Part shown: piece after piece, positions 56,738-64,000 of the stretch
Layout of the letters: each line of letters opens with the position of its first letter
Position numbering within the stretch: the stretch's first letter is position 1
Assembly (NCBI GenBank): GCA_041563475.1
Contig: JBFFMY010000005.1
Location: 1-64,000 of the forward strand
Length of the DNA: 64,000 bases
Direction: 5' to 3'
From: CAJXZP01 sp041563475
GTDB taxonomy: Bacteria > Bacteroidota > Bacteroidia > Flavobacteriales_G > Salibacteraceae
The notes under the pieces: model-generated
Databases searched by the model: none
Told to the model about the DNA's origin: nothing
Seen by the model: only the letters and a program-made list of their open reading frames with translations
Made by a program: the position numbers and the translations under genes

Positions 56738-57148
56738 TTATTTACTAGGAGCAAAGTAATTTTTAACCCATGCTATTATTTGATTGTCGGTCATATTATC
56801 CGCTTTTTCAATAGAAATATTTTTATGTTGAAATTGGGAGTGATTTTCCAATAACTCTTTATAAAATTTCTCACCTGTCTGCGCAGGACCAAAAATAACT
56901 ATAGTCTCAGCACCTGCAACAGCTACGACTATATCCTTAAAGAACTCTGCTAATTGATGTTTTTCCCTTTCTAAATATTTACTATCCTGTACTACATCTT
57001 GTGGCCCACCTTTTAATCGCGTTCCGCTTCCGCCACTTGGATGGAAATCTTCAATGGTAGACATAATCCTATCAAGTTTTTCATTTCCAGGTTCAATAGA
57101 AACAATTTTCGCTTCTCTTTTGTCAATCCAAATTCCTACTTTTTTCAT
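56738..57148 (-). CDS. Small eRF1/Pelota-like (baeRF-type) hypothetical protein
   Basis: A 136-residue cytoplasmic protein. MKKVGIWIDKREAKIVSI, the Gly-rich HPSGGSGTRLKGGPQDVV, HQLAEFFKDIVVAV and ETIVIFGPAQTGEKFYKEL resemble the release-factor-like (eRF1 domain 3) fold of bacterial baeRF and host-attachment proteins, which I recall loosely. The call is tentative; an alternative is a lineage-specific stress protein. It lies beside the left end of the IS and is intact. Confidence 0.45.
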   Translation of the reverse strand: MKKVGIWIDKREAKIVSIEPGNEKLDRIMSTIEDFHPSGGSGTRLKGGPQDVVQDSKYLEREKHQLAEFFKDIVVAVAGAETIVIFGPAQTGEKFYKELLENHSQFQHKNISIEKADNMTDNQIIAWVKNYFAPSK

Positions 57149-57368
57149 TGTACTATTATTAATTATTAATAATTTCCGTTAGAATACAGCTAAACAGCAT
57201 GTAATTGAGCGGTTTCTTTAGGGTAAAAAAGTCCATTAGGGTCCTGTGTATATGAATGAATGAAAGTACTAATTTTAGCCCAATTAATCAACAATTTAAA
57301 TGGATGCTGCGAAACCATAATTATTATTTTTTACTCCTTTTGCTTTGGTGTATAACGTCAGCAAAAAG
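57149..57368. other. Non-coding stretch left of the insertion sequence
   Basis: No gene is seen in these 220 bases. They should contain the promoter of the minus-strand gene at 56738 and possibly part of the original upstream region of the phospholipase D gene before the IS arrived. Confidence 0.3.
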
Positions 57369-57398
57369 TGAACTATTTAAGGTTAAGATTTAAGAGAG
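57369..57398 (+). repeat. Left terminal inverted repeat of the IS
   Basis: Begins TGAACTATTTAAGGTTAAG; pairs with the right end at 58781-58809. Confidence 0.8.
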
Positions 57399-57437
57399 AG
57401 GTTTTTATATTTTTATAAACCTTTAAATCAACCAGAG

Positions 57438-57785
57438 ATGGCAAAGAAGAAAAGTACAAGTGCACTAATCAGTGACTTAAAACGTAAGACAAGAAAAGTT
57501 TACGGATCAGAAGAGAAAATCAGGATTATTATTGAAGGTATGCGTGGAGAAACCTCTGTTGCAGAACTATGCAGAAAGGAAGGTATTAGCCAAGGGAATT
57601 ACTACAAATGGGCTAAGGACTTCATGGAAGCTGGAAAAAGACGTTTAAGCGGAGATACCCTTCGTGAGGCAAATACATCTGAAGTACATGAACTCAAAGG
57701 AGAGAATAGCTCGTTAAAGGAACTTGTGGCAGAGTTGTCTCTGGAGAACCGTGTGTTGAAAAAAAACTTAAGTGGAGACGCATAA
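57438..57785 (+). CDS. IS3-family transposase OrfA
   Basis: A 115-residue DNA-binding subunit. The helix-turn-helix near 35-65 (IIIEGMRGETSVAELCRKEGISQGNYYKWAKDF) is typical of IS3 OrfA. A C-terminal leucine-zipper-like stretch (ELKGENSSLKELVAELSLENRVLKK) mediates multimerisation in the family. It ends at TAA 57783, just after the slippery run that allows fusion to OrfB. Confidence 0.93.
   Translation: MAKKKSTSALISDLKRKTRKVYGSEEKIRIIIEGMRGETSVAELCRKEGISQGNYYKWAKDFMEAGKRRLSGDTLREANTSEVHELKGENSSLKELVAELSLENRVLKKNLSGDA
57761..57767 (+). promoter_or_regulatory. Programmed minus-1 ribosomal frameshift site (A AAA AAC)
   Basis: An eight-A run followed by C sits near the end of orfA; in the orfA frame it reads A-AAA-AAC, the classic slippery heptamer. 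After a minus-1 slip the new frame is open through LKWRRIKKHRY straight into orfB, giving an OrfAB fusion. Confidence 0.85.
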
Positions 57786-57799
57786 AAAAACACCGATAT

Positions 57800-58774
57800 A
57801 TGCATTACAGTCAAAGCGAAAAGCACGAGATTATTCAACTTGTTGAGCGATCTGATCTCGGTGTATTGAGAACACTTCGAGAGCTAAAAATTAATAAAAC
57901 AACCTTTTATAATTGGTATCGATCATATTTAGATAAAGGGTATGATGGGTTGGCTCGAAGACCATCATCCCGAAAGGGAGCTTGGAATAAAATTAATTTA
58001 GAAGATCGAGATAAAGTGGTTGAGATTGCATTGGAAAAACCAGAGATGTCCTCAAGAGAAGTTGCTTGGTACATTACTGATAATTTTAATTATTACATCA
58101 GTGAATCGAGTGTTTACCGTATTTTGAAGGAGAATGGACTGATTTCCACTCCTGCATTTAGAGTCATGAGTGCTTCAGATAGCTTTCATGATAAAACAAC
58201 CGCAGTAAACCAAATGTGGCAAACTGATTTCACTTATTTCAAAATAATTGGATGGGGGTGGTATTATTTATCTACTATTTTAGATGATTACAGCCGTTTT
58301 ATCGTAAACTGGAAGCTATGTGCTAATATGAAAGCGGAAGACGTTAAAGACACCTTAGATGAAGCTAGATTACTTGCTAATATCAGTGATGAAGCGGATC
58401 TTAAATTATTATCAGATAATGGGTCTTGTTATATCTCAAATGAACTCGCGGATTATATAAAAGACAAAAACATGAAGCACGTGAGAGGAAGACCTCTGCA
58501 TCCACAAACACAAGGGAAAATAGAGCGTTATCATCGTTCAATGAAAAATATTGTTAAGTTGGACAACTTCTATAGTCCAGGGCAACTTGAACAAAAACTA
58601 CAAGAGTTTGTCCACTATTATAATTACAAAAGAAATCATGAGGCATTATTCAATGTTACTCCTTCTGAGGTTTATTTTGGACAAGCTCACAGGAAAATAA
58701 AACAACGAATTAAAACAAAAAGACGAACTTTAAATGCTAGAAAAAAACAGTATCAACATTTATTCGTAAATTAG
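57800..58774 (+). CDS. IS3-family transposase OrfB (DDE integrase)
   Basis: A 324-residue catalytic domain. N-terminal HTH_21-like region (VERSDLGVLRTLRELKINKTTFYNWY) precedes the rve core. The catalytic triad is visible: Asp in MWQTDFTYF, Asp in LLSDNGSCY, and Glu in GKIERYHRSMKN, 35 residues after the second Asp. The C-terminus is basic. The ATG at 57800 permits independent synthesis, but the frame is open upstream to the slippery site, so the active enzyme is probably OrfAB. Confidence 0.95.
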   Translation: MHYSQSEKHEIIQLVERSDLGVLRTLRELKINKTTFYNWYRSYLDKGYDGLARRPSSRKGAWNKINLEDRDKVVEIALEKPEMSSREVAWYITDNFNYYISESSVYRILKENGLISTPAFRVMSASDSFHDKTTAVNQMWQTDFTYFKIIGWGWYYLSTILDDYSRFIVNWKLCANMKAEDVKDTLDEARLLANISDEADLKLLSDNGSCYISNELADYIKDKNMKHVRGRPLHPQTQGKIERYHRSMKNIVKLDNFYSPGQLEQKLQEFVHYYNYKRNHEALFNVTPSEVYFGQAHRKIKQRIKTKRRTLNARKKQYQHLFVN

Positions 58775-58780
58775 TAAACT

Positions 58781-58809
58781 CTATCTTATTTTTTAACTAA
58801 AAAAGTTCA
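58781..58809 (-). repeat. Right terminal inverted repeat of the IS
   Basis: Read on the minus strand it starts TGAACTTTTTTAGTTAA and matches the left end with one gap. Confidence 0.8.
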
Positions 58810-58830
58810 ATTTTGTTTGAAGACTTATAG

Positions 58831-60330
58831 CTTTGGGTTGTTTCTTGTACTTCAGGTTCAAATAATGAAACTGCAGGTCCAACTGATTTTTGTTCAAAAA
58901 TCAACAGTACGGTGAAATCTAATTTACGATCTGAACTAGCTGATTATTCTAAATTAATGCAAAATAAAACGGGTGTTTTTGTTTTGGAAGAGGGTAGTGG
59001 CTCTATGATGACCCGAGCTTGGCTGTGTGAAAAATCTGAGCAAACAATTGATATTCAGTATTTTATTTTCTATACAGATAATGTTGGTCTTATTGCCTGC
59101 GATTATTTGGTAAAAGCTGCCGATCGTGGGGTGAAAATTAGAATCATTGTAGATGATATAATGGTAGATGCGGAATTGGAAGATGTATTAATGCTGGATT
59201 CACACGAAAATATATCTATTAAAATATATAACCCGGGGGTTAATCTTGGAAAAAGTATTTATGGCAAAGCAAAGGAGTTTGCGACTAATTTCAGATCTGC
59301 GAATCAGCGTATGCACAATAAAACATTTATTGTAGATGGTAAAGTAGTCATAACCGGAGGTAGAAACATTGCGGATGAGTATTTTGATTACGATCATGAA
59401 TACAATTTTAGAGATAGAGATGTTTTGCTTTTTGGGAAAGTTACGGAGGAAGTAAATTCTTCTTTTAACCAATTCTGGACGAGTAAACTAAGTGTTCCAG
59501 TAATTAAATTAGCAGAAGATAATTTCAAGTACGATACAAATTCAAATCGTTTTGATAAATTACATGAATACGCTTGTGACTCTCAAAATTATTGGCCTCA
59601 AGTGAGAAAACAGGTAGAAAACTTAGCGGAAGTTTTTGAGGGTATAAAAGAATCAAATCGAATTAACTGGGTTGAAAATGTCCAGTTTGTTTCAGATAAC
59701 CCTGGAAAAAATGATGGTACGGATGGATTAGGTGGAGGCGGAGTTACCACAAGTTCGTTAATAGAATTGATTAAAAATGCTAAAACTTCCATTGATATTC
59801 AAACACCTTATTTAGTAACAACAGAACTAGGAAAAAGCCTTTTTACAGAAGCGGTAAAGCGGGGAGTGAAAATTAGAATATTAACCAACAGTTTAGCATC
59901 TACAGATAATACAGAAGCGTTTAGTAGTTATCAATCGGATAGAGAGGAGCTTTTGAAGACAGGTATACATATTTTTGAATTTAAACCCGATGCAGCTGTA
60001 CGCAGCAAAGTTATGGCTGGTGAATTACGAACTACTTTGGATCATCAACCAATTTTCGGACTCCATGCAAAGTCCATGGTAATTGATAAAGAAATTACTG
60101 TTATAGGCACTTTTAATTTAGATCCTAGAAGTGCCAACTTAAATACAGAGTGTTTTGTGATTATTCCATCTACTGTAGTATCTAATGAGGTATTAGTAGG
60201 AATGGAAGAAGAATTTAAACCAGAGAACTCATGGAAAATCACGCTAGAGTTTAACCCTGATTCTGAGGTAGGTATCTCTAAAAGATTAAAAACGTGGAGT
60301 AGGAAGGTTCTTCCAAAAGCAATTTTATAG
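58831..60330 (+). CDS. ClsC-like phospholipase D/cardiolipin synthase with damaged 5' end
   Basis: Two HKD motifs mark a PLD-family lipid synthase: HNKTFIVDGKVVITGGRN and HAKSMVIDKEITVIGTFN. DIQYFIFYTDNVG and DEYFDYDHEYNFRDRDVLL resemble E. coli ClsC. The only start codon in frame is GTG 58912 (472 residues), but the frame is open from 58831 and encodes VVSCTSGSNNETAG, a lipobox and lipoprotein-like linker, directly after a TAG (58828-58830). The beginning of the signal peptide is missing or in another frame (TTG 58816 gives KTYSFGLFLVL). The IS ends 21 bases earlier, so the gene's 5' end is probably broken; the catalytic part is whole. Confidence 0.85.
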   Translation, partial: LWVVSCTSGSNNETAGPTDFCSKINSTVKSNLRSELADYSKLMQNKTGVFVLEEGSGSMMTRAWLCEKSEQTIDIQYFIFYTDNVGLIACDYLVKAADRGVKIRIIVDDIMVDAELEDVLMLDSHENISIKIYNPGVNLGKSIYGKAKEFATNFRSANQRMHNKTFIVDGKVVITGGRNIADEYFDYDHEYNFRDRDVLLFGKVTEEVNSSFNQFWTSKLSVPVIKLAEDNFKYDTNSNRFDKLHEYACDSQNYWPQVRKQVENLAEVFEGIKESNRINWVENVQFVSDNPGKNDGTDGLGGGGVTTSSLIELIKNAKTSIDIQTPYLVTTELGKSLFTEAVKRGVKIRILTNSLASTDNTEAFSSYQSDREELLKTGIHIFEFKPDAAVRSKVMAGELRTTLDHQPIFGLHAKSMVIDKEITVIGTFNLDPRSANLNTECFVIIPSTVVSNEVLVGMEEEFKPENSWKITLEFNPDSEVGISKRLKTWSRKVLPKAIL

Positions 60331-60499
60331 ATTATTAAATATTAAACCCTTTCGTATATAAGAATACTTACTTATTTGATGGTTAATGTGTTAAAAATAA
60401 TTTAACTCTAATTTCGCGATTTTAAATTTTCTATTGTCAGGATATTGTCTTTTACTGTTTAAAAAAACAACAAAAAGATTAAACAATAAACATTTTGTT

Positions 60500-60507
60500 T
60501 AAATTTG
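60500..60507 (+). promoter_or_regulatory. Minus-7 element TAAATTTG of the RNA locus
   Basis: Exact TAnnTTTG match in an AT-rich stretch, 170 bases past the PLD stop, followed by GTACCG where transcription could begin near 60513. No TTG at the standard minus-33 distance. Confidence 0.55.
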
Positions 60508-60529
60508 TACCGAAACAATTAAACAAAAC

Positions 60530-60541
60530 AGTTCTTTGAAA
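60530..60541 (+). promoter_or_regulatory. boxA-like sequence AGTTCTTTGAAA
   Basis: Resembles the antitermination boxA found in rRNA leaders of Bacteroidota, recalled rather than searched. No rRNA gene follows within the window. Confidence 0.4.
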
Positions 60542-60825
60542 CCCGTTAAAAAGGTTTAGAGTAATTCAAATTCGTTACGTGTAAAACAATATCTAGTGAA
60601 TAATGTGATGTTTTTAATCATAATGATTTTAACGAATTTGATGTGGTGATTTATGAAGTGGTAAGTTAGATAGTTAGTTCATCCCTTTATCAAAGAAATT
60701 CCAATTTAATACAATTGGAGCATTACCTCGAGGAGTATATTAAATTATACTTCTAAATATGAAAGCGTGTACGCTCAAGCACGAATCATAAATAAGTAAA
60801 ACACCTGTTAGTTTAGTTAATCAAG

Positions 60826-60858
60826 AAAGGTTCTAGTTGTATGGCTAGAGCCTTTTTT
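60826..60858 (+). terminator. Terminator of the RNA locus
   Basis: AAAGGTTCTAG / CTAGAGCCTTT (one G-U pair) with an 8-nt loop and a T6 run. Confidence 0.9.
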
Positions 60859-60972
60859 GTTTTATACGTATTTCACACATGTGAAGTTCCAGATTTAGAT
60901 TGGTTTTTTGATATTCGTCATTCTTAGAAATGTATTATTTTTAGCATCAATCAAACGAAATTGAAACCATGA

Positions 60973-61176
60973 GAAAACGAAGAGCAAAATTTAATTGATA
61001 AACTAACCAAAAAATATCACGAATTTGAGGAAATGGGCCTAAAATCCTATCGTGCATATCTGGAAAAGGAATTTGAAAATTCTAAAAACGCAGATAATAA
61101 AAAGGCATATTCTAAATACATTGAGAAGGAAATTGTACGTGCAGATAATAGATTAAATGCATTAAAATCATCGTAA
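60973..61176 (+). pseudogene. Small charged protein gene, start codon apparently lost by a one-base insertion
   Basis: The open frame 60973-61176 encodes ENEEQNLIDKLTKKYHEFEE and a further 47 residues ending LNALKSS, helical and charged. It has no start codon: ATG at 60969 is followed by one extra A before GAAAACGAAGAG, so the reading frame is off by one. Without that A the protein would begin MENEEQ. An internal ATG at 61033 (MGLKSYRAYLEKEFE) could still give 47 residues. No known family. Confidence 0.4.
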
Positions 61177-61225
61177 CGTTTGGAATCGAATTTACCTTTA
61201 ACCGCTTGTTTACCAAATTTTATTC

Positions 61226-61747
61226 ATGGATTATTTTAACCAAGAAGGTAAACGTTTGATTTTTAGAAAGCTTAGTCTAGAAGATATTTCGGCATGGGCA
61301 TTATTTTTTAAAGAGAACAATCGAATTCATTTTTTAGGAATTGATACCTCTAAATCGGATCTAGAATTGGCCACAGATTGGGTTTTGAGTCAATTGCAAC
61401 GGTATTCTGAATTGGGTTTTGGTCATTTAGCCGTAATAAAAAAAAACACGCATGAATTTGTAGGAATGGGGGGTATTATTCCACGAATTGTGGATGGCAA
61501 AAAGGAGTTTGAAATTGCATATTCTATTTTACCTGAGTATTGGAATAAAGGTTTTGCTACAGAAATTGCGCAGCAATTAAAACGATTTGGTTTGAGTGAA
61601 TTACAATTACCTCGAATGATTTCTATCATCGCTGTAAACAATGATGATTCCGTAAATGTCGCCCGTAAAAACGGAATGAAATTATGCAATATCACTAATT
61701 ACCTCGGAATGGAGGTGGGAGTGTATGCAGTTGAAAGCTGTAAATAA
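61226..61747 (+). CDS. GNAT-family N-acetyltransferase (RimJ/RimL type)
   Basis: A 173-residue acetyltransferase using acetyl-CoA. The N-terminal LIFRKLSLEDISAWALFF, the central EFVGMGGIIPR, the strand FEIAYSILPEYWNKGFATEIAQQL (acetyl-CoA-binding motif A) and MISIIAVNNDDSVNVARKNGMKL are typical of the RimJ/RimL group. The target is unknown. It converges with the ygiQ-like gene, 6 bases apart. Confidence 0.9.
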   Translation: MDYFNQEGKRLIFRKLSLEDISAWALFFKENNRIHFLGIDTSKSDLELATDWVLSQLQRYSELGFGHLAVIKKNTHEFVGMGGIIPRIVDGKKEFEIAYSILPEYWNKGFATEIAQQLKRFGLSELQLPRMISIIAVNNDDSVNVARKNGMKLCNITNYLGMEVGVYAVESCK

Positions 61748-61753
61748 CCGAAA

Positions 61754-63793
61754 TTATTTTCTTCTTCTCGTTTCTTTTGGATTATTTCTCGTTTCTTTTT
61801 TACCTGATCTACTTTTGGGGTTAAATTTTTTCCCTGTATCTGATTCTCGCAAATTTGATTTAAACGGTTTTTTCTTCTTTCCTTTGAATTTTCGTTTATC
61901 TGGATTGGTAGCATCTGGATCTGTCAATATTTCATTTGAAATAACTTTTGGCTTTCCTTTACTAGGAAATTTCAATAATTTCTCTGCTAAATCTAATCGG
62001 TCAATTTTACCTAATTGACTTCTTATCCAACCGTGATTTTCTTTTTTATACCAAAAGAAAAAACGATGCTGATTTTTCTTTTCTGCGGATGTTTTTGCCG
62101 TGTAAACTGGTTCTAAAGTGTACGGATGAAACCCTGTGTAATAAGCCACCGTTGCTACGGTCATAGGAGTTGGAGTAAAGTCTTGAACTTGCTCCAATTG
62201 AAACCCCATGTCTTTCGTATCTGCAGCTAAATTGGCCATATCTTCTTCGGTACACCCAGGATGACTAGAAATGAAATAAGGGATTAGTTGCTGATTTAAA
62301 TTGTGTTTTTTATCAATCTCATCAAATTTCTTTTTGAACTCCTGAAAATGTTCAAATTTGGGTTTACGCATCATTTTCAAAGTATTCTCAGAACTATGTT
62401 CAGGAGCCACTTTTAGTCTTCCAGATACATGCCTTTTAAGTACTTGTTCCATGTAGGGTTCAAGAGAATCATCCGCTTTTTTGTTATAGCTACGTGTCAA
62501 TAAATCGTATCGAATACCACTTCCAATAAAGGCCTTTTTCACCTTAGGATTAGCGTCTACCTTTTTATAAATCTCAGTCATGGCTGAGTGATTTGTATCG
62601 AGATTGTCGCAAACTACTGGATGAATACAAGAAGGTGCTACGCATTTATCGCAAATAGACTTTACCTTTCCTTTTAATTTGTACATATTAGCGGAAGGAC
62701 CCCCTAAATCAGATATATAACCCTTAAAATCTTCCATTTCGGTTACCTGATCAACTTCCTTTAGGATTGATTCTTGCGATCTACTCGCAATAAATTTCCC
62801 TTGGTGAGCTGAAATAGTACAAAAACTACATCCTCCAAAACATCCTCTATGCATATTAATGGAGAATTTAATCATGTCGTAAGCCGGAATCGGACCACGA
62901 AATTTGTATTTGGGATGGGGTAGTCGGGTATAGGGTAAATCAAATGCTCTATCCATTTCCTTTTCGGTCATGGTATCAAAAGGAGGATTGATAATTATTT
63001 GTTGATTTCCTGATTTTTGAATTAATCTATAGGCATTTACTTTATTCGATTCTTGTTCAACAATTTTGAAGTTTGCGGCAAATTTCCGTTTGTCGTTTAA
63101 ACAAATTTCATGGGAAGTTAATTCTTTGTCTTCCCAACGTTTATTTTTTGGGATTTCTTCGGAAATAGGCTTCATATATGACGTTTGTTTCACCATTGTT
63201 AGTTGGTTAAACGGCACACCCTTATCTAGTAATTGTAAAATTTCACGTAAAGGAGATTCTCCCATTCCATAGACCAATAAATCGGCTCCACTAGATTTTA
63301 AAATAGAAGGAAGGAGTTTATCGCCCCAATAATCATAATGTGTAACTCTTCGTAAAGAAGCTTCAATACCTCCGATAACTACAGGCGTATTTGGATATGT
63401 TTTTTTAAGTATTTTGGTGTAAACTGAGACCGCATAATCGGGTCTAAAACCCGCTTCGCCAGCTGGAGTGTAGGCGTCTGTAGATCTCTTTCGTAATCCA
63501 GCGGTATAATGGTTAACCATAGAGTCCATGCACCCCGCGGTAACTCCAAAAAAATATTTAGGCTCACCTAATTTCTTAAATTCATGTAAATCATCCCGCC
63601 AATTAGGTTGAGGAATGATTCCAATCTTGAACCCATAGCTTTCTATGATTCTACCAATAACTGCAGGCCCAAATGAAGGGTGATCTACATACGCATCACC
63701 CGAAACAAGGATGACATCGAGTTGTTCCCAACCTCTGCTTTTTACTTCTTTCAAAGTAATAGGTAACCAATCTGATAATGGATGATGAATCAT
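61754..63793 (-). CDS. YgiQ family radical SAM protein
   Basis: A 679-residue iron-sulfur protein. The UPF0313/YgiQ N-terminal domain (LPITLKEVKSRGWEQLDVILVSGDAYVDHPSFGPAVIGR) is followed by the radical SAM core with RGCFGGCSFCTISAHQGKFIASRS and a second Cys-rich segment (CDKCVAPSCIHPVVC). The last 70 residues are very basic (KRKFKGKKKKPFK), as in Bacteroidota homologues, perhaps for nucleic-acid contact. The function is unknown. Confidence 0.95.
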   Translation of the reverse strand: MIHHPLSDWLPITLKEVKSRGWEQLDVILVSGDAYVDHPSFGPAVIGRIIESYGFKIGIIPQPNWRDDLHEFKKLGEPKYFFGVTAGCMDSMVNHYTAGLRKRSTDAYTPAGEAGFRPDYAVSVYTKILKKTYPNTPVVIGGIEASLRRVTHYDYWGDKLLPSILKSSGADLLVYGMGESPLREILQLLDKGVPFNQLTMVKQTSYMKPISEEIPKNKRWEDKELTSHEICLNDKRKFAANFKIVEQESNKVNAYRLIQKSGNQQIIINPPFDTMTEKEMDRAFDLPYTRLPHPKYKFRGPIPAYDMIKFSINMHRGCFGGCSFCTISAHQGKFIASRSQESILKEVDQVTEMEDFKGYISDLGGPSANMYKLKGKVKSICDKCVAPSCIHPVVCDNLDTNHSAMTEIYKKVDANPKVKKAFIGSGIRYDLLTRSYNKKADDSLEPYMEQVLKRHVSGRLKVAPEHSSENTLKMMRKPKFEHFQEFKKKFDEIDKKHNLNQQLIPYFISSHPGCTEEDMANLAADTKDMGFQLEQVQDFTPTPMTVATVAYYTGFHPYTLEPVYTAKTSAEKKNQHRFFFWYKKENHGWIRSQLGKIDRLDLAEKLLKFPSKGKPKVISNEILTDPDATNPDKRKFKGKKKKPFKSNLRESDTGKKFNPKSRSGKKETRNNPKETRRRK

Positions 63794-63797
63794 GGTG

Positions 63798-63805
63798 CAA
63801 ATATA
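63798..63805 (-). promoter_or_regulatory. Minus-7 element TATATTTG for ygiQ
   Basis: Exact TAnnTTTG on the minus strand, 4 bases before the ATG at 63793. Such a short 5' UTR would make the transcript nearly leaderless, so the match may be fortuitous. Confidence 0.35.
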
Positions 63806-63826
63806 CGGTTAAGCACATGTGAAACT

Positions 63827-63855
63827 AAAAAGGGGATTTTGTTTTCAAAATCCCC
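63827..63855 (-). terminator. Terminator of the ABC-F gene
   Basis: GGGGATTTT / AAAATCCCC (63832-63840 and 63847-63855) with T5 on the minus strand, 30 bases past the stop at 63886. Confidence 0.88.
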
Positions 63856-63885
63856 CTATAAATATTTTTGTGATGATTACTTGAA

Positions 63886-64000
63886 TTAGTAAATCAATTC
63901 TCTTTCTGCTTTTACTTTATCGTTAGAAATATATTCATCATATGTCATTTGTTTATTAATGAACCCCTTTGGACCAATTTCTAAAACCCTATCCGCAACA
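63886..64000 (-). CDS. ABC-F family ATPase, C-terminal end (gene runs off the window)
   Basis: Only the last 37 codons are present: VADRVLEIGPKGFINKQMTY then DEYISNDKVKAERELIY and TAA. VADRVLEIGPKG followed by a YDEYI segment is the typical tail of YbiT-like ABC-F proteins, soluble ATPases that act on the ribosome. The ATPase motifs would lie beyond the window, so assignment rests on the tail alone. Confidence 0.7.
   Translation of the reverse strand, partial: VADRVLEIGPKGFINKQMTYDEYISNDKVKAERELIY

Larger units (their letters stand above)
57369..58809 (+). mobile_element. IS3-family insertion sequence, about 1441 bp
   Basis: Ends are defined by imperfect terminal inverted repeats beginning TGAACT at 57369 and, on the opposite strand, at 58809. 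Over about 30 columns, 23 match with one gap. Inside are orfA (HTH), a minus-1 slippery site and orfB (DDE integrase), the standard IS3 layout. The flanking bases (AAG on the left, ATT on the right) are not direct repeats, so no target duplication is visible. Both ORFs look intact, so the element may be active. Confidence 0.88.
60513..60858 (+). ncRNA. Candidate structured non-coding RNA, rRNA-leader-like
   Basis: Between a consensus minus-7 element and a strong terminator lie about 345 bases with no substantial ORF but several exact stems: CAAATTCGTTA / TAACGAATTTG (60567-60577 and 60630-60640), TCCAATT / AATTGGA (60700-60719), GGAGTATA / TATACTTC (60732-60753) and AGCG / CGCT around TGTA (60764-60775). 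The start, AGTTCTTTGAAA (60530-60541), resembles the boxA-like leader that precedes 16S rRNA in this phylum. It does not match tmRNA, RNase P, SRP or 6S RNA signatures I know. Tiny ORFs exist (13 codons at 60608, 10 codons at 60759). Confidence 0.55.

Noticed and set aside
60513..60858. Reading the RNA locus as tmRNA, RNase P RNA, SRP RNA or 6S RNA
   Set aside because: None of the conserved signatures I know (tmRNA tag and CCA end, RNase P GAAAGTCC-type core, SRP GGAAG loop) is visible.
1..64000. CRISPR array, integrated prophage or tRNA gene
   Set aside because: No regularly spaced direct repeats, no phage structural genes and no cloverleaf-like tRNA sequence were found on reading both strands.

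Overview
The window is AT-rich chromosomal DNA from a member of the Bacteroidota, most likely the order Flavobacteriales. The evidence for this is a PorP/SprF gene coupled to a PKD-repeat giant with a type B (gliding-motility type) sorting domain, two secreted paralogues with type A T9SS sorting domains, a DnaE with a fused DEDDh exonuclease, repeated TAnnTTTG minus-7 promoter elements, weak Shine-Dalgarno sites and frequent TTG/GTG starts. There is no CRISPR array and no tRNA or rRNA gene. One IS3-type insertion sequence is present.

Layout. 0-12 kb: a degraded marC remnant, a YbdG/MscM-type mechanosensitive channel, dnaE, trxA, an AI-2E family exporter, an acyl-CoA carboxylase carboxyltransferase, a WbqC-like protein, a small coiled-coil protein and an OmpA-family protein. 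12-18.3 kb: an unusual two-gene unit made of a 1690-residue SLC12-type transporter fused to a long helical region and a P-loop ATPase, translationally coupled to a small MscS-like channel protein. 18-33 kb: a nucleoid-associated protein, a SlyD-like FKBP, a saccharopine dehydrogenase, a diheme peroxidase, the PKD giant plus PorP/SprF, trxB, a multi-pass membrane protein, OsmC, an outer-membrane barrel and a DUF4136 lipoprotein. 33-49 kb: htpG, lemA, a TIGR02757 protein with a LolD-type ATPase, sucC, the tandem pair of Asp-box propeller proteins, folE, an atypical LuxR-type regulator beside flavodoxin, a twitch-domain radical SAM protein and yaaA. 49-64 kb: a membrane cytochrome with twelve CxxCH motifs, a barrel gene broken by one stop codon, a dihydrouridine synthase, DUF1295 and DUF808 membrane proteins, a MORN protein, a frameshifted secreted protein, the IS, a ClsC-like phospholipase D gene with a damaged 5' end, a probable structured RNA locus, a GNAT, YgiQ, and the end of an ABC-F gene.

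How the genes relate. Most are single-gene units bounded by clear rho-independent hairpins, with few operons. Redox genes recur (trxA, trxB, OsmC, flavodoxin, peroxidase, multiheme cytochrome), as do envelope and osmotic functions (two MscS-family proteins, the SLC12 fusion, OmpA, T9SS cargo). The stretch from about 51.6 to 61.2 kb is rich in broken genes and surrounds the IS, which suggests local decay, although single-base assembly errors cannot be excluded by eye. The points most worth following are the SLC12-ATPase/MscS module at 12.5-18.3 kb and the rRNA-leader-like RNA locus at 60.5-60.86 kb.
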